From positions 1 to 64,000 of the forward strand of contig ML014111.1 in NCBI GenBank assembly GCA_003615045.1: a stretch of DNA of 64,000 nt, given 5' to 3'. A program made the position numbers and the translations under genes. The DNA is from Caulochytrium protostelioides (lineage: Eukaryota; Chytridiomycota; Caulochytriomycetes; Caulochytriales; Caulochytriaceae). Positions 29,038-39,690 of the stretch are shown piece by piece (the stretch's first letter is position 1; each line of letters starts with the position of its first letter). Under the pieces are notes generated by a model. It saw only the letters and a list, made by a program, of their open reading frames with translations. It was not told where the DNA came from and did no database searches.

Positions 29038-32000
29038 CACCGCGCATCGGTGACCCGCCATACTCATCCCACAAACGTCATCATACGCAAATTGCATTCC
29101 CCGGTAAGCTGCGAGAAACAGTGCGAGAAAAAAACACACGCGAATTCGAACCCGTGTACAAATGCATAAATTATAAAATCAGAATGAGATGAAGTCGGAG
29201 AACTGCGAGAACAGGTAGATGCTCGCGGCGAAGCTGGAAACGGGCCCGATAAAAAATTATTCGAGAGATGAACACGACCATTGTATAATCCGCAGAGAAC
29301 GTATATGTATCATGAGGACAGCATACGCATCGTCGAAACAACATAAAAAGAGCGTGAGTTGGGCCATCATCATCTCCTTTATGCAGAGCATATGGATTAG
29401 CAAAATGCCCCACGGGCGGCCCTCGCCGCACTGCGCAAGCATCGTATCATGGGAAGGCACTTACACAGCCATGTGGACCGAGAGGCCGGCGTTGCCCGGG
29501 TGCATCACCTCGCTGGTCAACCAACAACAGGATCAGCAATCATGCCGCCACGTAGCCATGTCCGTATCCGTATGGATTCATCAGGCATGCCAGATCATGT
29601 ATGACGACATCGGCATCGATGTCCGTCAGCCATCAAGAAGAGGAAATGTGGTGAGTTTCTCTGTACGAACCATCTCATGAGCGGCCATCCGCGCCGGCGG
29701 CTTGAGCGCACTGAAGCGAGCATAGGAGACCGAACCAACACCCACCGCGCGAGGCCAGCTGCGGGGTCGGCAAGTGACCCGCAGCTGGTAATGTCGGTGG
29801 TGATGGTGGTGTCGGTACAGATGACTTGGCATGCCACATTGGTCGGCACGGCGAGATCGTCAGCGACACGCCAACGATGTCTTCGTTGCCGCTAGCCCCA
29901 GGACGGAACAGCGGCGATAACACATGCAGACGCCGTCATCGGACAGATCCAACAGCTCCGCATGTGCGTTTGCCAAGGGAATTGCCCGGCGAGTATGACA
30001 GCGCCAGACGTAGCCAACCAGCTTGGACGAGGCGCCGCCACGCATCGCAAACGTGCCGCGCAGAGTTGGCCGGCGCGTGCTCGGCCGATACGACTCACGG
30101 GTGTGAAGCAGCACGTGGCCAATCGAACGAGCAACGTGGCGAGTCGACCGAGATGGACCCGGGGTAGCGTCAGCGAGACGGAAGGCCGGTGGCAGGGAGG
30201 GAATGTACGTACGTTTTGACGACGTCCCAGGTGCTCGGCGTCTCGGGCTCAATAGCCGCAGTCGGGCCGCGGGAGAAAGGCATGGTGGCGGAGGAGAAGG
30301 CAGCGACAAGGCGAGGGACGGAAGCAGAACCGGCAGCGTGGTCGAGAGGCGAGTCGGGTCTGCGTGCGCTAGGAGCCTTTTCTCGCATGACATCATCGCG
30401 GAGACCCGCGGCCCATCGGGGCGAGTATACTGGACCTCGCGGCCCGGACAACGGCCCGGGACGCCGCGGTATCGCTCGACGCCGGTCATCTTGAATGGCT
30501 CAGGCGGCTCAGGCGTCGATGCGAAGACGCATGAGCGTCCTGTTGGCCACGGCGTCTCTCTCTCGGCGCCCGTCGGCACGACCGCGCGTCGTGGCCCGCG
30601 AAAGGGGGTGTCGTGGGCCGGCGCCGCACCTTCGCCGCACACCCCCGCGCCGTGGCGACCGTAGAGTCGTCCCCGCCGCCGCCGCCGTTGACCACGCCGC
30701 CGCCACCGCTCCCCTTTTTTACTCTTGCGCTGGTTCTGACTCGTACGCGGCTCCGCCGCCGTCACGACGGCCAGCGGCAGCGGACAAGAGCCTTCAACGC
30801 CACAACATCGACGCCATCGCTCCATGTGGGCACCCTCGTCGTCGTCGTCGTCGTTGGCACGCATTGAAGTCCAAGTGGGGATTAGACGACGCAACCGTAC
30901 CATACACATCGAGGCGTGGTGTTCCGCGCCTCGTCATCGCCGACCTTCTAATGAGGTTCAAATGAGGGCCGACGGCACGTCGCCACTCGCGATGGCCGGC
31001 TATCACGATCGTTCTCAGCATTGTCATTGATCCACCTCTTGCTCGAAATTCCCCGGGTCAAAAAAAAAAAATCAGCGAAGCGCGGTTCGACGTCATGCTG
31101 TGGGAAGGATCAGAGAACCCATGGCAGGAGACAAAAACGAACAAGCCGACGGTATCGGAGAAGCTTTGCTGGTTGTCAGATGATGCCGTCGTGGAGATTT
31201 TTTATCGTCTGTTCAAGAGCATCAGGGGCTTATGAAGTTGGCGGTGATACCGTCCGCCGTGACCTTTGGATCGTTGTATCACGACCCTGTCGGAGGGACC
31301 GTGAGTCGGGGTTGGGGGACAGGCCTGCCGCCCGTGGTGCCACCCCGCCATTCGCCGCCGCCATTGCTGCAGGCTGCGGCCGCCGCCGCGGCGGCCGCCG
31401 CCGTCGCACCCGCCACGGCCCCGGACTGAGTCGCTGCTGCCGCCGCCAACGCCGCCGCCGCCGCCGCCGCGCCGCTGGCCAGGTGCTCGCCACGCGCCGT
31501 CGCCGTCCGCGAGATCGGCTTTTTCTGGCCGGTCGGCGTCGGCGTCGCGCCGCGGTCGCCGTCGCCGCGCGGGACCGTGGACCCATGGGCGGACGCGGCG
31601 CCGCGGGGGCGCGCGCCGTGATCTGCACGACGGCGCGGACGCGGCATGGACGGCGCGGACGGCGAGATCGGGGCGATCGCTGAAGTTCGCACCTCGCCCG
31701 CCGTCCTTCGACGAACGTCTGCTGCGCGTGCGGACCATCCCCCGACCGCCGCTCTGCCGCTTGGCTGCCGCTGCCGTCCTGTGCCCGCTGCCGTCTGCTG
31801 CCGTCTGCTGCCGTCTGCTGCTGCCGCCCTGCTGTCGTTATCGCTGTCGCCTAGCTGCTGCCCGCTGATCCCGATACCGGCGCGTTGTCGTTGCCGACGC
31901 CGACGCCGACACTGACACCGACGCCGACGCCCACCCGATCTCCACTCTCCCCTCGCGTCGGGCTCGCTGGCGCCGCCCAGACGCCCCCGGTGTTGCCTGA

Positions 32001-32045
32001 CGCCGCGCGGATCTGCGGCCGGCCGAGCCGTGACACGATGCCAGC
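29038..32045. other. Intergenic region, about 3 kb, no confident gene
   Basis: 29.1-30.0 kb is AT-richer, with short open frames and two GTGAGT donor-like sites (29353, 29651), so a small spliced gene is possible but not traceable. 30.0-32.0 kb is GC-rich, with long overlapping arginine-rich frames on both strands and no domains. The last few hundred bases are the leader of the DENND6-like gene. Confidence 0.4.
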
Positions 32046-35000
32046 ATGCCCGCCGGGGGCGACGAGGACGCGGGCTGGGCCACGTGGCCGGCAGCCATGC
32101 CCGCAGCTGAGCCCGCCGCCGCCGCCGCCGCGGTCGATGCGCGCGCCGTGAGCGCCGCCCCTCCGGCCGTCGGCACGAGCCCGCCCCGGCCGCCCCGGCT
32201 CCCCGCTGCCGTGGAGCACATTGCCGAGGGCGACCTGAGCACCGGCACGCGCACCTTGCTGACGGTGCGCGCCGCGGGACCGCCTCCGGACGCCACGTGC
32301 TCGCCGAACACCCACGGCGCGCCGCTGCCGCTGCCCGGCCTCCCGCCGCCGCCGCCGCCGAGCCGCCCAGACCTCCCGGACTGCGGCCCATCCGCCACAA
32401 CCACGCCGGACGCCGACGCCGACGCGCGGGCCGATGCCGTGGCCGGCGGGGCCCATGCCGCCATCATGACGTCCGAAACCGACTTTGGCGATGTCCAGTC
32501 CCGTATCACCTTGCGCGCGTCGCCAGCCGCCGCGCGGCGCTTCGCCCCCGCCGCCCTCGGCTACGCGGCTGCCGCGGCCGCGGCCGCCACCGCAGCCGTC
32601 GCGCGCACGGCCCGCGCCGCGTCCTCCCCGACCGCGGGCGCGCCGCCGTCGGCGAGCCCCGGTGCGCGCGGGTCGCCCCGGGGCGGCCCTCCTCCGGATA
32701 GTCCGGACCGTTCCCAGGCGGACCTGAGTGCCCGCGGGCTCGCCGGCAGCGTGCTGGGGCTGCTGAACGGCGACGGTGCGCGGCGGACGGATGCGCCGCG
32801 GCCGCCGACGTCGACGTCGGCTGCCGCCGGCGGGGCGCCCGCCATGGCGACGTGTGCGAGCGCCGGCGGGCGGGCGCGAGAGGTCGGCTCAGACAGCCGC
32901 GCGAGCGCCGCGCCGGGATGCAAGACGGGCGACTACCCGAAGCAGCCAACGGCGCCGATGCCGCCGCAGGACTTTGGGTACTTCTGGCGGTGGATCTTTG
33001 GGATCTGCGTCGTCAACTTCGACCTCGAGCTCGGCCAGGCCATCGAGCATACCTTTCCCGACGACCTGGGCCTCTCGGACGCCGAACGCCGCACGATCGC
33101 CTTTACCGCGTTCCCGGACAGCAACTCGATCGGCCATACGGGCGACTCGGTGTTTGACTTCCGCATCAAGAGCAGCGAGGCGGCCAGCAAACTCTACACG
33201 CCGCAGTCGGCGCACCACCAGCACCACCCGCCCCACCCGCCCTCCGCGGGCGGTCCGCTGGAGCGCGGCGCATCGAGGGACCAGCTCGCCAGCACAGGTC
33301 CCGCGGCGCGTGAGCCTTGGGAGGGCCGGTCGGCGGGATCACCGCGGTCGCCCGCGTCGGCGACGCTAACCGTGACAACGCCCACGTTCGCTGCGGCCGT
33401 GCCGCTGGCCTACCGTGGCGCGGCCCAAGCAACGTCGACGACCGCCGCGTCGGCGACAGCGTCCGCAGCGTCCACGGCGTTGACGTTCAGCAGTCTTCGG
33501 ACGAGTCGGACGACCACGACGGCGGCCACGGCGTTACCGACTCCTGATGGCGGTGAAGCGAAGCCGCGCTGGTTTCCCTATACGCAGCTGGCCTTGCCGG
33601 CCGGCTGTCATGTGGACAGCGACGGTCATCTGTATGCCTACGTCTTTTTCCGGCAGATCCAGGACCCGTCGAACCGCCGTGGCTTTTTCCAGAAGTCGCT
33701 GGTGCTGCTCACGCCGCATCCGTGGCCGGCGCTGTTTCTCGAACTGATCTACCGCTTCGGCGTGCACTACATGCACTTCTACAGCAATGCCCCGGGGATT
33801 CCTGCGATCCGGAACGGACCGGACGCCGCGACCTACTTCAATCAGATGTTTGCGCGGCTCAAGGACGAGGTGTCTAGTTGGCCCGCGCCGCCGTCGGCTG
33901 CGAGCCCGCACTCGTCGTACGCGTCGATCCCGCTCGCCCTGCCCTTCTTTCATCTCAAGCTACACTATTCGTTCCCGCCGCATGCGCACTTTCCCCAGTC
34001 CTTCGACAAGCCGATCAGCTTCTCGGCCCACTCGCGCCCGCCGTCGCCGGGCTCCCAGACCGCGACGACCGCCACGCGTCTCAAGCCGTGCTGCCCGGCG
34101 CGCATCTTTCAGCTGTTCCAGCGCTGCCCCGAAGTCCTCTGGACCCTGTGGGAGCTGGTGCTGCTGGGCGAGCCGGTGCTCGTGCTGGCCGACACGCCCG
34201 GCGGCTGCTCACAGGTCGTCCACGCCCTCGTCGAGCTGGTCAAGCCGCTGCCGTTCGGCGGCGACTACCGCCCGTACTTTACAATCCAGGACGCCGACAT
34301 CAAGACCCTCGCGAGCCGCCACCGCGCGCCGAGCGCCGCCGTGCTGCTCGGCGTCACGAACCCCGTCTTCAGTAAGCTGCTGGAGCACTGGCCGCACGTG
34401 CTGCGCGTCGGCCGCGCCTTCCGCAGCGCTGACGGCCCCGGCGGCATGGGCGGCGCCACGAGCAGCGCTGCCGGGGCGGACGCGCACGCGACGCTCGCGG
34501 CGCAGGCCGGCGTCTCGTACAGCCCGAAGCCGCCCAAGAAACTCGGGCTCGCGAGCCTACTCGCGTCGCCGTCCTCCTCGGCCGCGGTCTCGTCCGTCGC
34601 GTCCCGGCTGCACGGCGCCACCGGCAGCTATGCCCACCTCGGCCTCGCCGGCATCGCGAGCGCCGACGGCGGCCTCGCCCACCTCCGCACGCCGCGGCCG
34701 CTCGAGCTCGTCGACGGCGCGGCGCCCGGGAGCGACAGTCCGCCCCGGGCGATGGCGCTGCCTGCGCCGGTGCCCCTGCCGGCGCCCCTGCCGACGCCGC
34801 TCGCCACGCTGCTGCCCGCCGCGTCGACGGATGCGCCGCCCAGCGCCGGCGGCGGCTACCCGTCGGCGCCGCTGTCGGCGTCGAGCCCGCCCGCGGCGCT
34901 CCTCTCGACACCGCTGCCGCCCATGGAGCGCACGCTCTCGGCGGGCGGGACCCTCCGGCCCGTGGGCGCGGCGGCGGCGGCGAGCGGGGGCGGCGGCGGC

Positions 35001-36173
35001 GGCGGCGCCCCGAGCGAGGAACGCCGCGCGGCGTGGCCGGAGCTCAAGTATGAGGCGCTCGTCGGCGCCACGGGCGGCGTGCCCGCCGCGGGCGGGGTAG
35101 CGAGCTTCACAGCGAGCTCGGGGCCGAGTGATCCCGAGCCGGCGCTACTGTTCCGGCCGTTTGCGGACGCGACGGCCCTGACGCGCGGGTTCGAGGACAG
35201 TGTCGTCGACACGCACGTGCTGACGCTGACCACGAAGCACAAACCGTTTGTCAGCAAAGACCGCAAGCTGCTCAAGGAAGTGATCGAGGCCTCGATCCGC
35301 GGCAAGCCGACGTATACCCTGAACAACGCGCTGCGGCGGCATTTCATGGAGCTGACGGACCGGTTCCTCCAGCCGCTCAACCGGTTCCTCGTCGAAGGCA
35401 TCACGTCGCGGCAGCCGCATGCCGACCGGCTGGACGAGCTGACGCGCCGGCCCGACATCCGGCCCTTCCGCCAGGACGCCTTCCTGCAATCGATCGAGGG
35501 CGCCAGCCAGCTGCCCGTGCTACCCGTGGGGTATAAGCGCAACGGCGTCGCTCTGTATAAGCGGTTCCTCAAGTCGCCGCACTTCGGGGCCTGGCTGCAG
35601 CACCGCACCGCGGAAATCAACCGCGCCTGGCACCACCAGTACCTAGACGCGCTCGGCCGCGCCGACATGGCCGCCTGGGCCACCGCGAAGGCCGCCCGCG
35701 GGCACCACATCGAGCTCATCGACCTCATGCTCCGCGTCCGCGACGACCTTCAAGCCTACGCGCCGTACTTCCGCGTCGACCCGGCCACGGGCGCTGTGTC
35801 CTCCCGTCACGACGACGTCGCGACGCCCACGGCGCCGTCGTTCACCGCGACCACGGCGGCGGCGGTGGTAGGGGAGGCGGCGGCCGTCGCTGGCCACGAC
35901 GCGCTTGCGGGTGGCCGGGGCGATGCCGCCGATGCCGCGGTGTGCCCGACGGACGAGGCGACGGAGGCGGACGCGGCTTCCGAAGCCGCGACGACGGCCG
36001 CGAGCGCCCGGACGAGCGTCAAATCAGCCAGTGCCGCGGCCGCGTCGGTGGCGATGGACGCCATGGGCGGTTGCTTGCCAACCGTTGCGCAGTTCCGGAC
36101 CCTGCAGGCCCAGTATGCGGTGCTGCGCGCGGCCCTGCCGCCCGACCTGCAACCGTCGAACCCGCATCCATAA
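32046..36173 (+). CDS. DENN-domain protein, DENND6 (FAM116)-like, probable Rab GEF
   Basis: 1375 residues if started at 32046. An in-frame ATG at 32466 would give 1235 and may be preferable, since the first 300 residues are Ala/Pro-rich. DENN proteins catalyse GDP release from Rab GTPases in membrane traffic; DENND6 members act on recycling endosomes. The DENN module begins near residue 312 with FWRWIFGICVVNFDLELGQA, then FPDSNSIGHTGDSVFDFRI, which is typical of DENND6. After a Ser/Thr-rich insert come LYAYVFFRQIQDPSNRRGFF and LTPHPWPALFLELIYRFG, then the central DENN core ARIFQLFQRCPEVLWTLWEL and GEPVLVLADTP. The d-DENN part (KHKPFVSKDRKLLKEVIEAS) follows a low-complexity insert of roughly 230 residues. 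An out-of-frame ATG at 32038 lies just upstream of the assumed start. It is transcribed towards BUD13, with 132 bp between the two stop codons. Confidence 0.85.
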   Translation: MPAGGDEDAGWATWPAAMPAAEPAAAAAAVDARAVSAAPPAVGTSPPRPPRLPAAVEHIAEGDLSTGTRTLLTVRAAGPPPDATCSPNTHGAPLPLPGLPPPPPPSRPDLPDCGPSATTTPDADADARADAVAGGAHAAIMTSETDFGDVQSRITLRASPAAARRFAPAALGYAAAAAAAATAAVARTARAASSPTAGAPPSASPGARGSPRGGPPPDSPDRSQADLSARGLAGSVLGLLNGDGARRTDAPRPPTSTSAAAGGAPAMATCASAGGRAREVGSDSRASAAPGCKTGDYPKQPTAPMPPQDFGYFWRWIFGICVVNFDLELGQAIEHTFPDDLGLSDAERRTIAFTAFPDSNSIGHTGDSVFDFRIKSSEAASKLYTPQSAHHQHHPPHPPSAGGPLERGASRDQLASTGPAAREPWEGRSAGSPRSPASATLTVTTPTFAAAVPLAYRGAAQATSTTAASATASAASTALTFSSLRTSRTTTTAATALPTPDGGEAKPRWFPYTQLALPAGCHVDSDGHLYAYVFFRQIQDPSNRRGFFQKSLVLLTPHPWPALFLELIYRFGVHYMHFYSNAPGIPAIRNGPDAATYFNQMFARLKDEVSSWPAPPSAASPHSSYASIPLALPFFHLKLHYSFPPHAHFPQSFDKPISFSAHSRPPSPGSQTATTATRLKPCCPARIFQLFQRCPEVLWTLWELVLLGEPVLVLADTPGGCSQVVHALVELVKPLPFGGDYRPYFTIQDADIKTLASRHRAPSAAVLLGVTNPVFSKLLEHWPHVLRVGRAFRSADGPGGMGGATSSAAGADAHATLAAQAGVSYSPKPPKKLGLASLLASPSSSAAVSSVASRLHGATGSYAHLGLAGIASADGGLAHLRTPRPLELVDGAAPGSDSPPRAMALPAPVPLPAPLPTPLATLLPAASTDAPPSAGGGYPSAPLSASSPPAALLSTPLPPMERTLSAGGTLRPVGAAAAASGGGGGGGAPSEERRAAWPELKYEALVGATGGVPAAGGVASFTASSGPSDPEPALLFRPFADATALTRGFEDSVVDTHVLTLTTKHKPFVSKDRKLLKEVIEASIRGKPTYTLNNALRRHFMELTDRFLQPLNRFLVEGITSRQPHADRLDELTRRPDIRPFRQDAFLQSIEGASQLPVLPVGYKRNGVALYKRFLKSPHFGAWLQHRTAEINRAWHHQYLDALGRADMAAWATAKAARGHHIELIDLMLRVRDDLQAYAPYFRVDPATGAVSSRHDDVATPTAPSFTATTAAAVVGEAAAVAGHDALAGGRGDAADAAVCPTDEATEADAASEAATTAASARTSVKSASAAAASVAMDAMGGCLPTVAQFRTLQAQYAVLRAALPPDLQPSNPHP

Positions 36174-36305
36174 CGTTTTTTAAATCTTAATGCGTCGCGA
36201 AGGACGTCTGATGCGATCGACACGACCGACGCTGGCCGTAGCGCAGCGAATGCTGATGACCCGAACGGGTTGGGGCCTGATGGATCGACGCGCCACGCAT
36301 CAGGA

Positions 36306-37256
36306 TCAGAGGCTGCCCGGGTTGGCGCGATAGTCGCGCTCGCGCCGTGCTTCGCGCTCGTTCCGCATCGCCAGCACGCGGTTCTCGAACCCCGTGCTGC
36401 GGTCGACGCCGTCCCAGCGCGGGCCCGGCGCGATATTAAACCGGTTCGGCGGTCCCGCCGCCGGCGCGCCGCCGCCGCCGGCGGCGGCGGCGGCCGCCGT
36501 GGCGGCGCCCATCCACGCCATCGGGTCGCCCCAGCGGCCGCGCGCCTTCGCGGCCGCATTGAGCCGCGCGTCGTCGGCGGTCCGTGCGAACCCGCGCGCG
36601 TCGCGCTCGGCGGCCTGGCGCGCGCGCTCGGCGCGCGCGGCGTCGGCCTGCACGAGCCCAAGCGCCAGCGTCTGCTGCTGCTGCGTCTGCGCGGCGGCGG
36701 CCGCGGCGGCGGCCGCGGCGTCGGCGGCCTGCACGGCGGCGTCCAGCCTCTGGCCGCGCGCGTCGCGGTACACGGTCGGCGCGTCGCCAGCCGCGGCGCG
36801 GGGCGGTGAGGGCGATCGTGGCGATCGCGGTGGCGGCGGTGGCGAGCGCGAGCGCGGCCGCTTCGCCGGTCGCGGTCCAGCGGGCGGTCCCGTGGGCGGG
36901 ACCGCCGTGCGGAGCAGCGTGCGCGCCGCTTTCACGTCGACGACGCGGCCGTCCGCGTCCACGACGACGGGCATCACGTCGTCGTCGCCGTCGCCGCCGC
37001 CGCCGTCGAAGCCGCCGTCGCCATCACCGTCGAAGCCGGTCAGCCCGTAGGCGCCTTCGAGGCTGTCGCCCGCGACGGCGCTCGAAGTCGTTCCGAAGCG
37101 GCCGGTCGGCCAGTCGTCGAGCAGCGGGTCGTCGGTCTGCTGGATAAGCGACGGTCTTGGCTGGGATGCGGGAGTGCGGTGGCCGCGTTGGGCGCTGCGC
37201 CGCTTGCGCGGCCCGGGGGCGGCGCCATCGCGAGCCTGCGGCGACGACAAGGCCAT
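36306..37256 (-). CDS. BUD13: Pre-mRNA-splicing factor BUD13/CWC26 (RES complex)
   Basis: 316 residues from the ATG at 37256; an upstream in-frame extension to 37475 lacks the basic Bud13 start. Bud13 with Snu17/Ist3 and Pml1 forms the RES complex of the activated spliceosome, which supports splicing of weak introns and nuclear retention of pre-mRNA. The N-terminus is basic (GPRKRRSAQRGHR) and the middle contains acidic and Arg-Ser-Pro-rich segments (RPRSRSPPP). The conserved C-terminal block is present: an alanine-rich helical region, RWGDPMAWM, and the diagnostic NRFNIAPGPRWDGVDRSTGF followed by an Arg/Glu-rich helix. It is divergent from the DHHC gene; the short space between them should hold both promoters. 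A complete BUD13 implies that introns are still spliced in this organism. Confidence 0.9.
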   Translation of the reverse strand: MALSSPQARDGAAPGPRKRRSAQRGHRTPASQPRPSLIQQTDDPLLDDWPTGRFGTTSSAVAGDSLEGAYGLTGFDGDGDGGFDGGGGDGDDDVMPVVVDADGRVVDVKAARTLLRTAVPPTGPPAGPRPAKRPRSRSPPPPPRSPRSPSPPRAAAGDAPTVYRDARGQRLDAAVQAADAAAAAAAAAAQTQQQQTLALGLVQADAARAERARQAAERDARGFARTADDARLNAAAKARGRWGDPMAWMGAATAAAAAAGGGGAPAAGPPNRFNIAPGPRWDGVDRSTGFENRVLAMRNEREARRERDYRANPGSL

Positions 37257-37457
37257 CGCAATCAGCAGATCACCGTGGACGGTATCAGAGTCGACATGCA
37301 CGAGCGTCGCCGCCGGCCGCTGTGCATACCTGCCGTGGCACACCTCCTTGCTCGCCTCCGACGCGTCCCTCGAGCGGCGCGATGCGGACACGGCGGTCGC
37401 CCCGCGCACGTCGGCCTTGATTGATGCATACGCAACATCGAAAGGGGTCGGCTGCAT

Positions 37458-37587
37458 GTGCACCCCCTCTGTCACACGGCGCCATCGACGTGGCTCGGGG
37501 ATCGGCAGGACAGCCGCGGCGAAGCGGTGGCCGCCCGTCGGGGTTTCCGTTGGGACGCCCGCCGCGCGCGCGGTGGCGGCGCAAGGC

Positions 37588-37620
<33 letters not shown>

Positions 37621-39572
37621 GGCGTTCCATGACCGCGGCCACGTGGGCTGCGCCAGCAGCCGCGGCGGCGGCCGTCTTTCTAGGAGAGCAACCGCGCCCG
37701 TGGCGTGCGCTCGTCGCAAAAGGACGGTTGCCTTCACGAATGGATGCGGAGGATCGCCATCATCACACCCCGCGATGGGATGAGTGGCATCGTGGCATTC
37801 TCCTGCTGCGACGGCTGCTGCGACGGCTGCTGCGACGGCTGCTGCGACGGCTGCTGCCACGGCTCTGGCCGTCGCGGTGGGTCGATGACCAGCAGAGGGG
37901 ATGGCTTCGTCATGACGGCGCCGCGACCCGGTCTCGCACCCTTCAACCAGCGTTGCTGGTGCACGACGGCAGGAGTGGTCCCGTCCACAGCCCGATCTCC
38001 GCGACCTTGATCCTGTCCACTCAGCGCAACACGACGAGCCCCGACGCGCGCGCGGGGGGCTCTTCGCTCCGAAGCGGCGGCCTCAATCCCACCGAGACGT
38101 CCGCGGCCGTTGCCTTGGGAGATCGCCTGGCCGACGGGCTGCCGGCCCTCCTGGCGACCGCTGCGATGCCCGCCGCCGAGCCAGGACTCCCCGCGGCTGG
38201 GCTTCCCGCAGCCGGGCTCCCGGCCCCGCCGTCTATGGTCCCGTCCCATCCGTCCACAGGCGCTGCTGCCTCGTCGGCGACCGCGACGACGCCGCGATGG
38301 ACGCCGCCGCCGGCCAGCAGCCCAACCCCGCCGCTGGCCGTGACCGCGCCTCGAGGCAAACCGCATCCCAAGAAGCACCCCCGATGCAGCACCCCCGATA
38401 CCGGCGCCGCCGCGTCCGCCGTGTCGCCGCCATCGCGGCGATCCTCGACATCGTCGTCCTTGAGCGGCCCGATGCCGCTGGCGACGCGGTCCTTCGAGTC
38501 GGGCCTGCACCCGCTGCCTGCCGGCGTCCAGGCCCCCACGCTCGTGCCGCCGCCGCCGCCGCCGTTCTCGGTCGATGATGCCGCGGCCATGGCGCCGCGG
38601 CCGCCGCCGCTGCACCCGCCATGGATCGTCTGCAGCCACGACCCCATGCGCGGCCTCAAGGCCACGCGTGACGACGACGCGCGGGAGACGGCGACCCGCG
38701 TCGCGTTTAACCGGTGGAAGCGCCGCTCGGGCTTCCAGCGCCCCTTCCACGTTCGCTGCCTCATCCTGTGGGGCCTCATCCTGCCGGTCGCGGGCGGCTA
38801 CCTCGGCCTCGTCACCCAGTTCGTGACGCCGTTCCCGACGCACGTGGTGGCGATCGTGGTGCCGGGCGTGCTGGCGCTGCTGACGATGTTCGCGATGGTC
38901 CGCGTGATGGTCGCTGTCGTCGAGGACCCGCGCGTCGCGGCCGCCGGCGTGCCCCGCAACCATCACTACGCGAAGGTCGTCGGCGTGCCCGTCATCGACC
39001 CCGTCACGCGCCAGTGCCAGGTCTGCGCCGTCGTCGTCGACGACGCGACGCGCCACTGCAAGGCGTGCAACCAGTGCGTCGCCGGCTTCGACCACCACTG
39101 TGGCTTCCTCAACATCTGCGTCGGCCGCGCCAACCACCGCTGGTTCCTGCTCGCCATCGCCCTCGGCGCCGTGCTGCTGCTGTTCACCACCGCCATGAGC
39201 CTCTGGGCCTTCAGCCTCCGGTGGCGCCGGCCGGCGGCCTTTGCGCAGAACTGCGTGCGCATGTTCGGACCGACCGCCGCTCGGCATGGCGCCCAGACCG
39301 CCGTCGCCGCCGTCATCTTTCTCCTCGCCGTCGTCGGCGCCGTCGGCGCCGTCCTCGCGACCCACCTAGTGCTCTTCCACCTGCGCCTCCTGCTGCTCGG
39401 CAAGACGACGATCGCATACTTTCATGCCCGTGACGAGGCGCGGTGGAGCCGCCAGGCCGAGCGCCAGATCGCCGTGGGCCCCGCGCTCCTGCACCGCTTG
39501 CGACAGCTCGGCCGCTGCTGCCGTCGGCCCCCGGCCTCGGAGCCGGCGCCGCCCGCGGTCTCTCCCTCCTAA
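37458..39572 (+). CDS. DHHC-type protein S-acyltransferase (palmitoyltransferase), ZDHHC1/11-like
   Basis: 704 residues from the first ATG, but the start is uncertain. The first 350 residues are low-complexity and include a 12-bp tandem repeat read as RRLL units; ATGs at 37629, 37742 or 38235 are possible. Transfers palmitate to cysteines of membrane-associated proteins at the endomembranes. After RWKRRSGFQRPFHVR there are two hydrophobic helices (about residues 430-485). The cysteine-rich domain CQVCAVVVDDATRHCKACNQ-CVAGFDHHC follows, with DHHC at about residues 545-548 and catalytic Cys 548, then NICVGRANHRWF. Two more helices (about 560-585 and 610-640) complete the four-TM fold. The order basic-TM-TM-CRD-TM-TM and the late position of the domain resemble ZDHHC1/11. 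All zinc-ligand and catalytic residues are present. Confidence 0.88.
37803..37862 (+). repeat. 12-bp tandem repeat, four perfect copies plus one near-copy
   Basis: CTGCTGCGACGG repeated four times exactly (37803-37850), then a copy with one change (CTGCTGCCACGG). In the DHHC reading frame it encodes alternating Leu-Leu and Arg-Arg. Either a real basic-hydrophobic linker or a repeat in the 5' leader if translation starts later. Confidence 0.9.
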
Positions 39573-39690
39573 CCCTCTAGCTTTCTGCGGCAGGCGCGAC
39601 TCTATCATTAGACAATTTTTTTAACTCCGTGCTCGATCAGCGCGCTGCTGGCGAGGGGAACACGGCTCCCTCAGGGGGGGCCTGCGTGCG

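Noticed and set aside
29130-29160. TTCGAACCC sequence resembling a tRNA T-arm
   Set aside because: The flanking bases do not form a T stem and no D-arm, anticodon arm or acceptor stem can be built. No tRNA is called anywhere in the window.
29860-30909. Minus-strand open frame of 349 codons
   Set aside because: Starts in low-complexity Asp codons, continues with poly-Arg, and has no domain or hydrophobic segment; composition looks like an antisense shadow.
31279-32400. Minus-strand open frame of 373 codons overlapping the start of the DENND6-like gene
   Set aside because: Dominated by Ala/Arg runs mirrored from the GCC repeats of the other strand; no domain.
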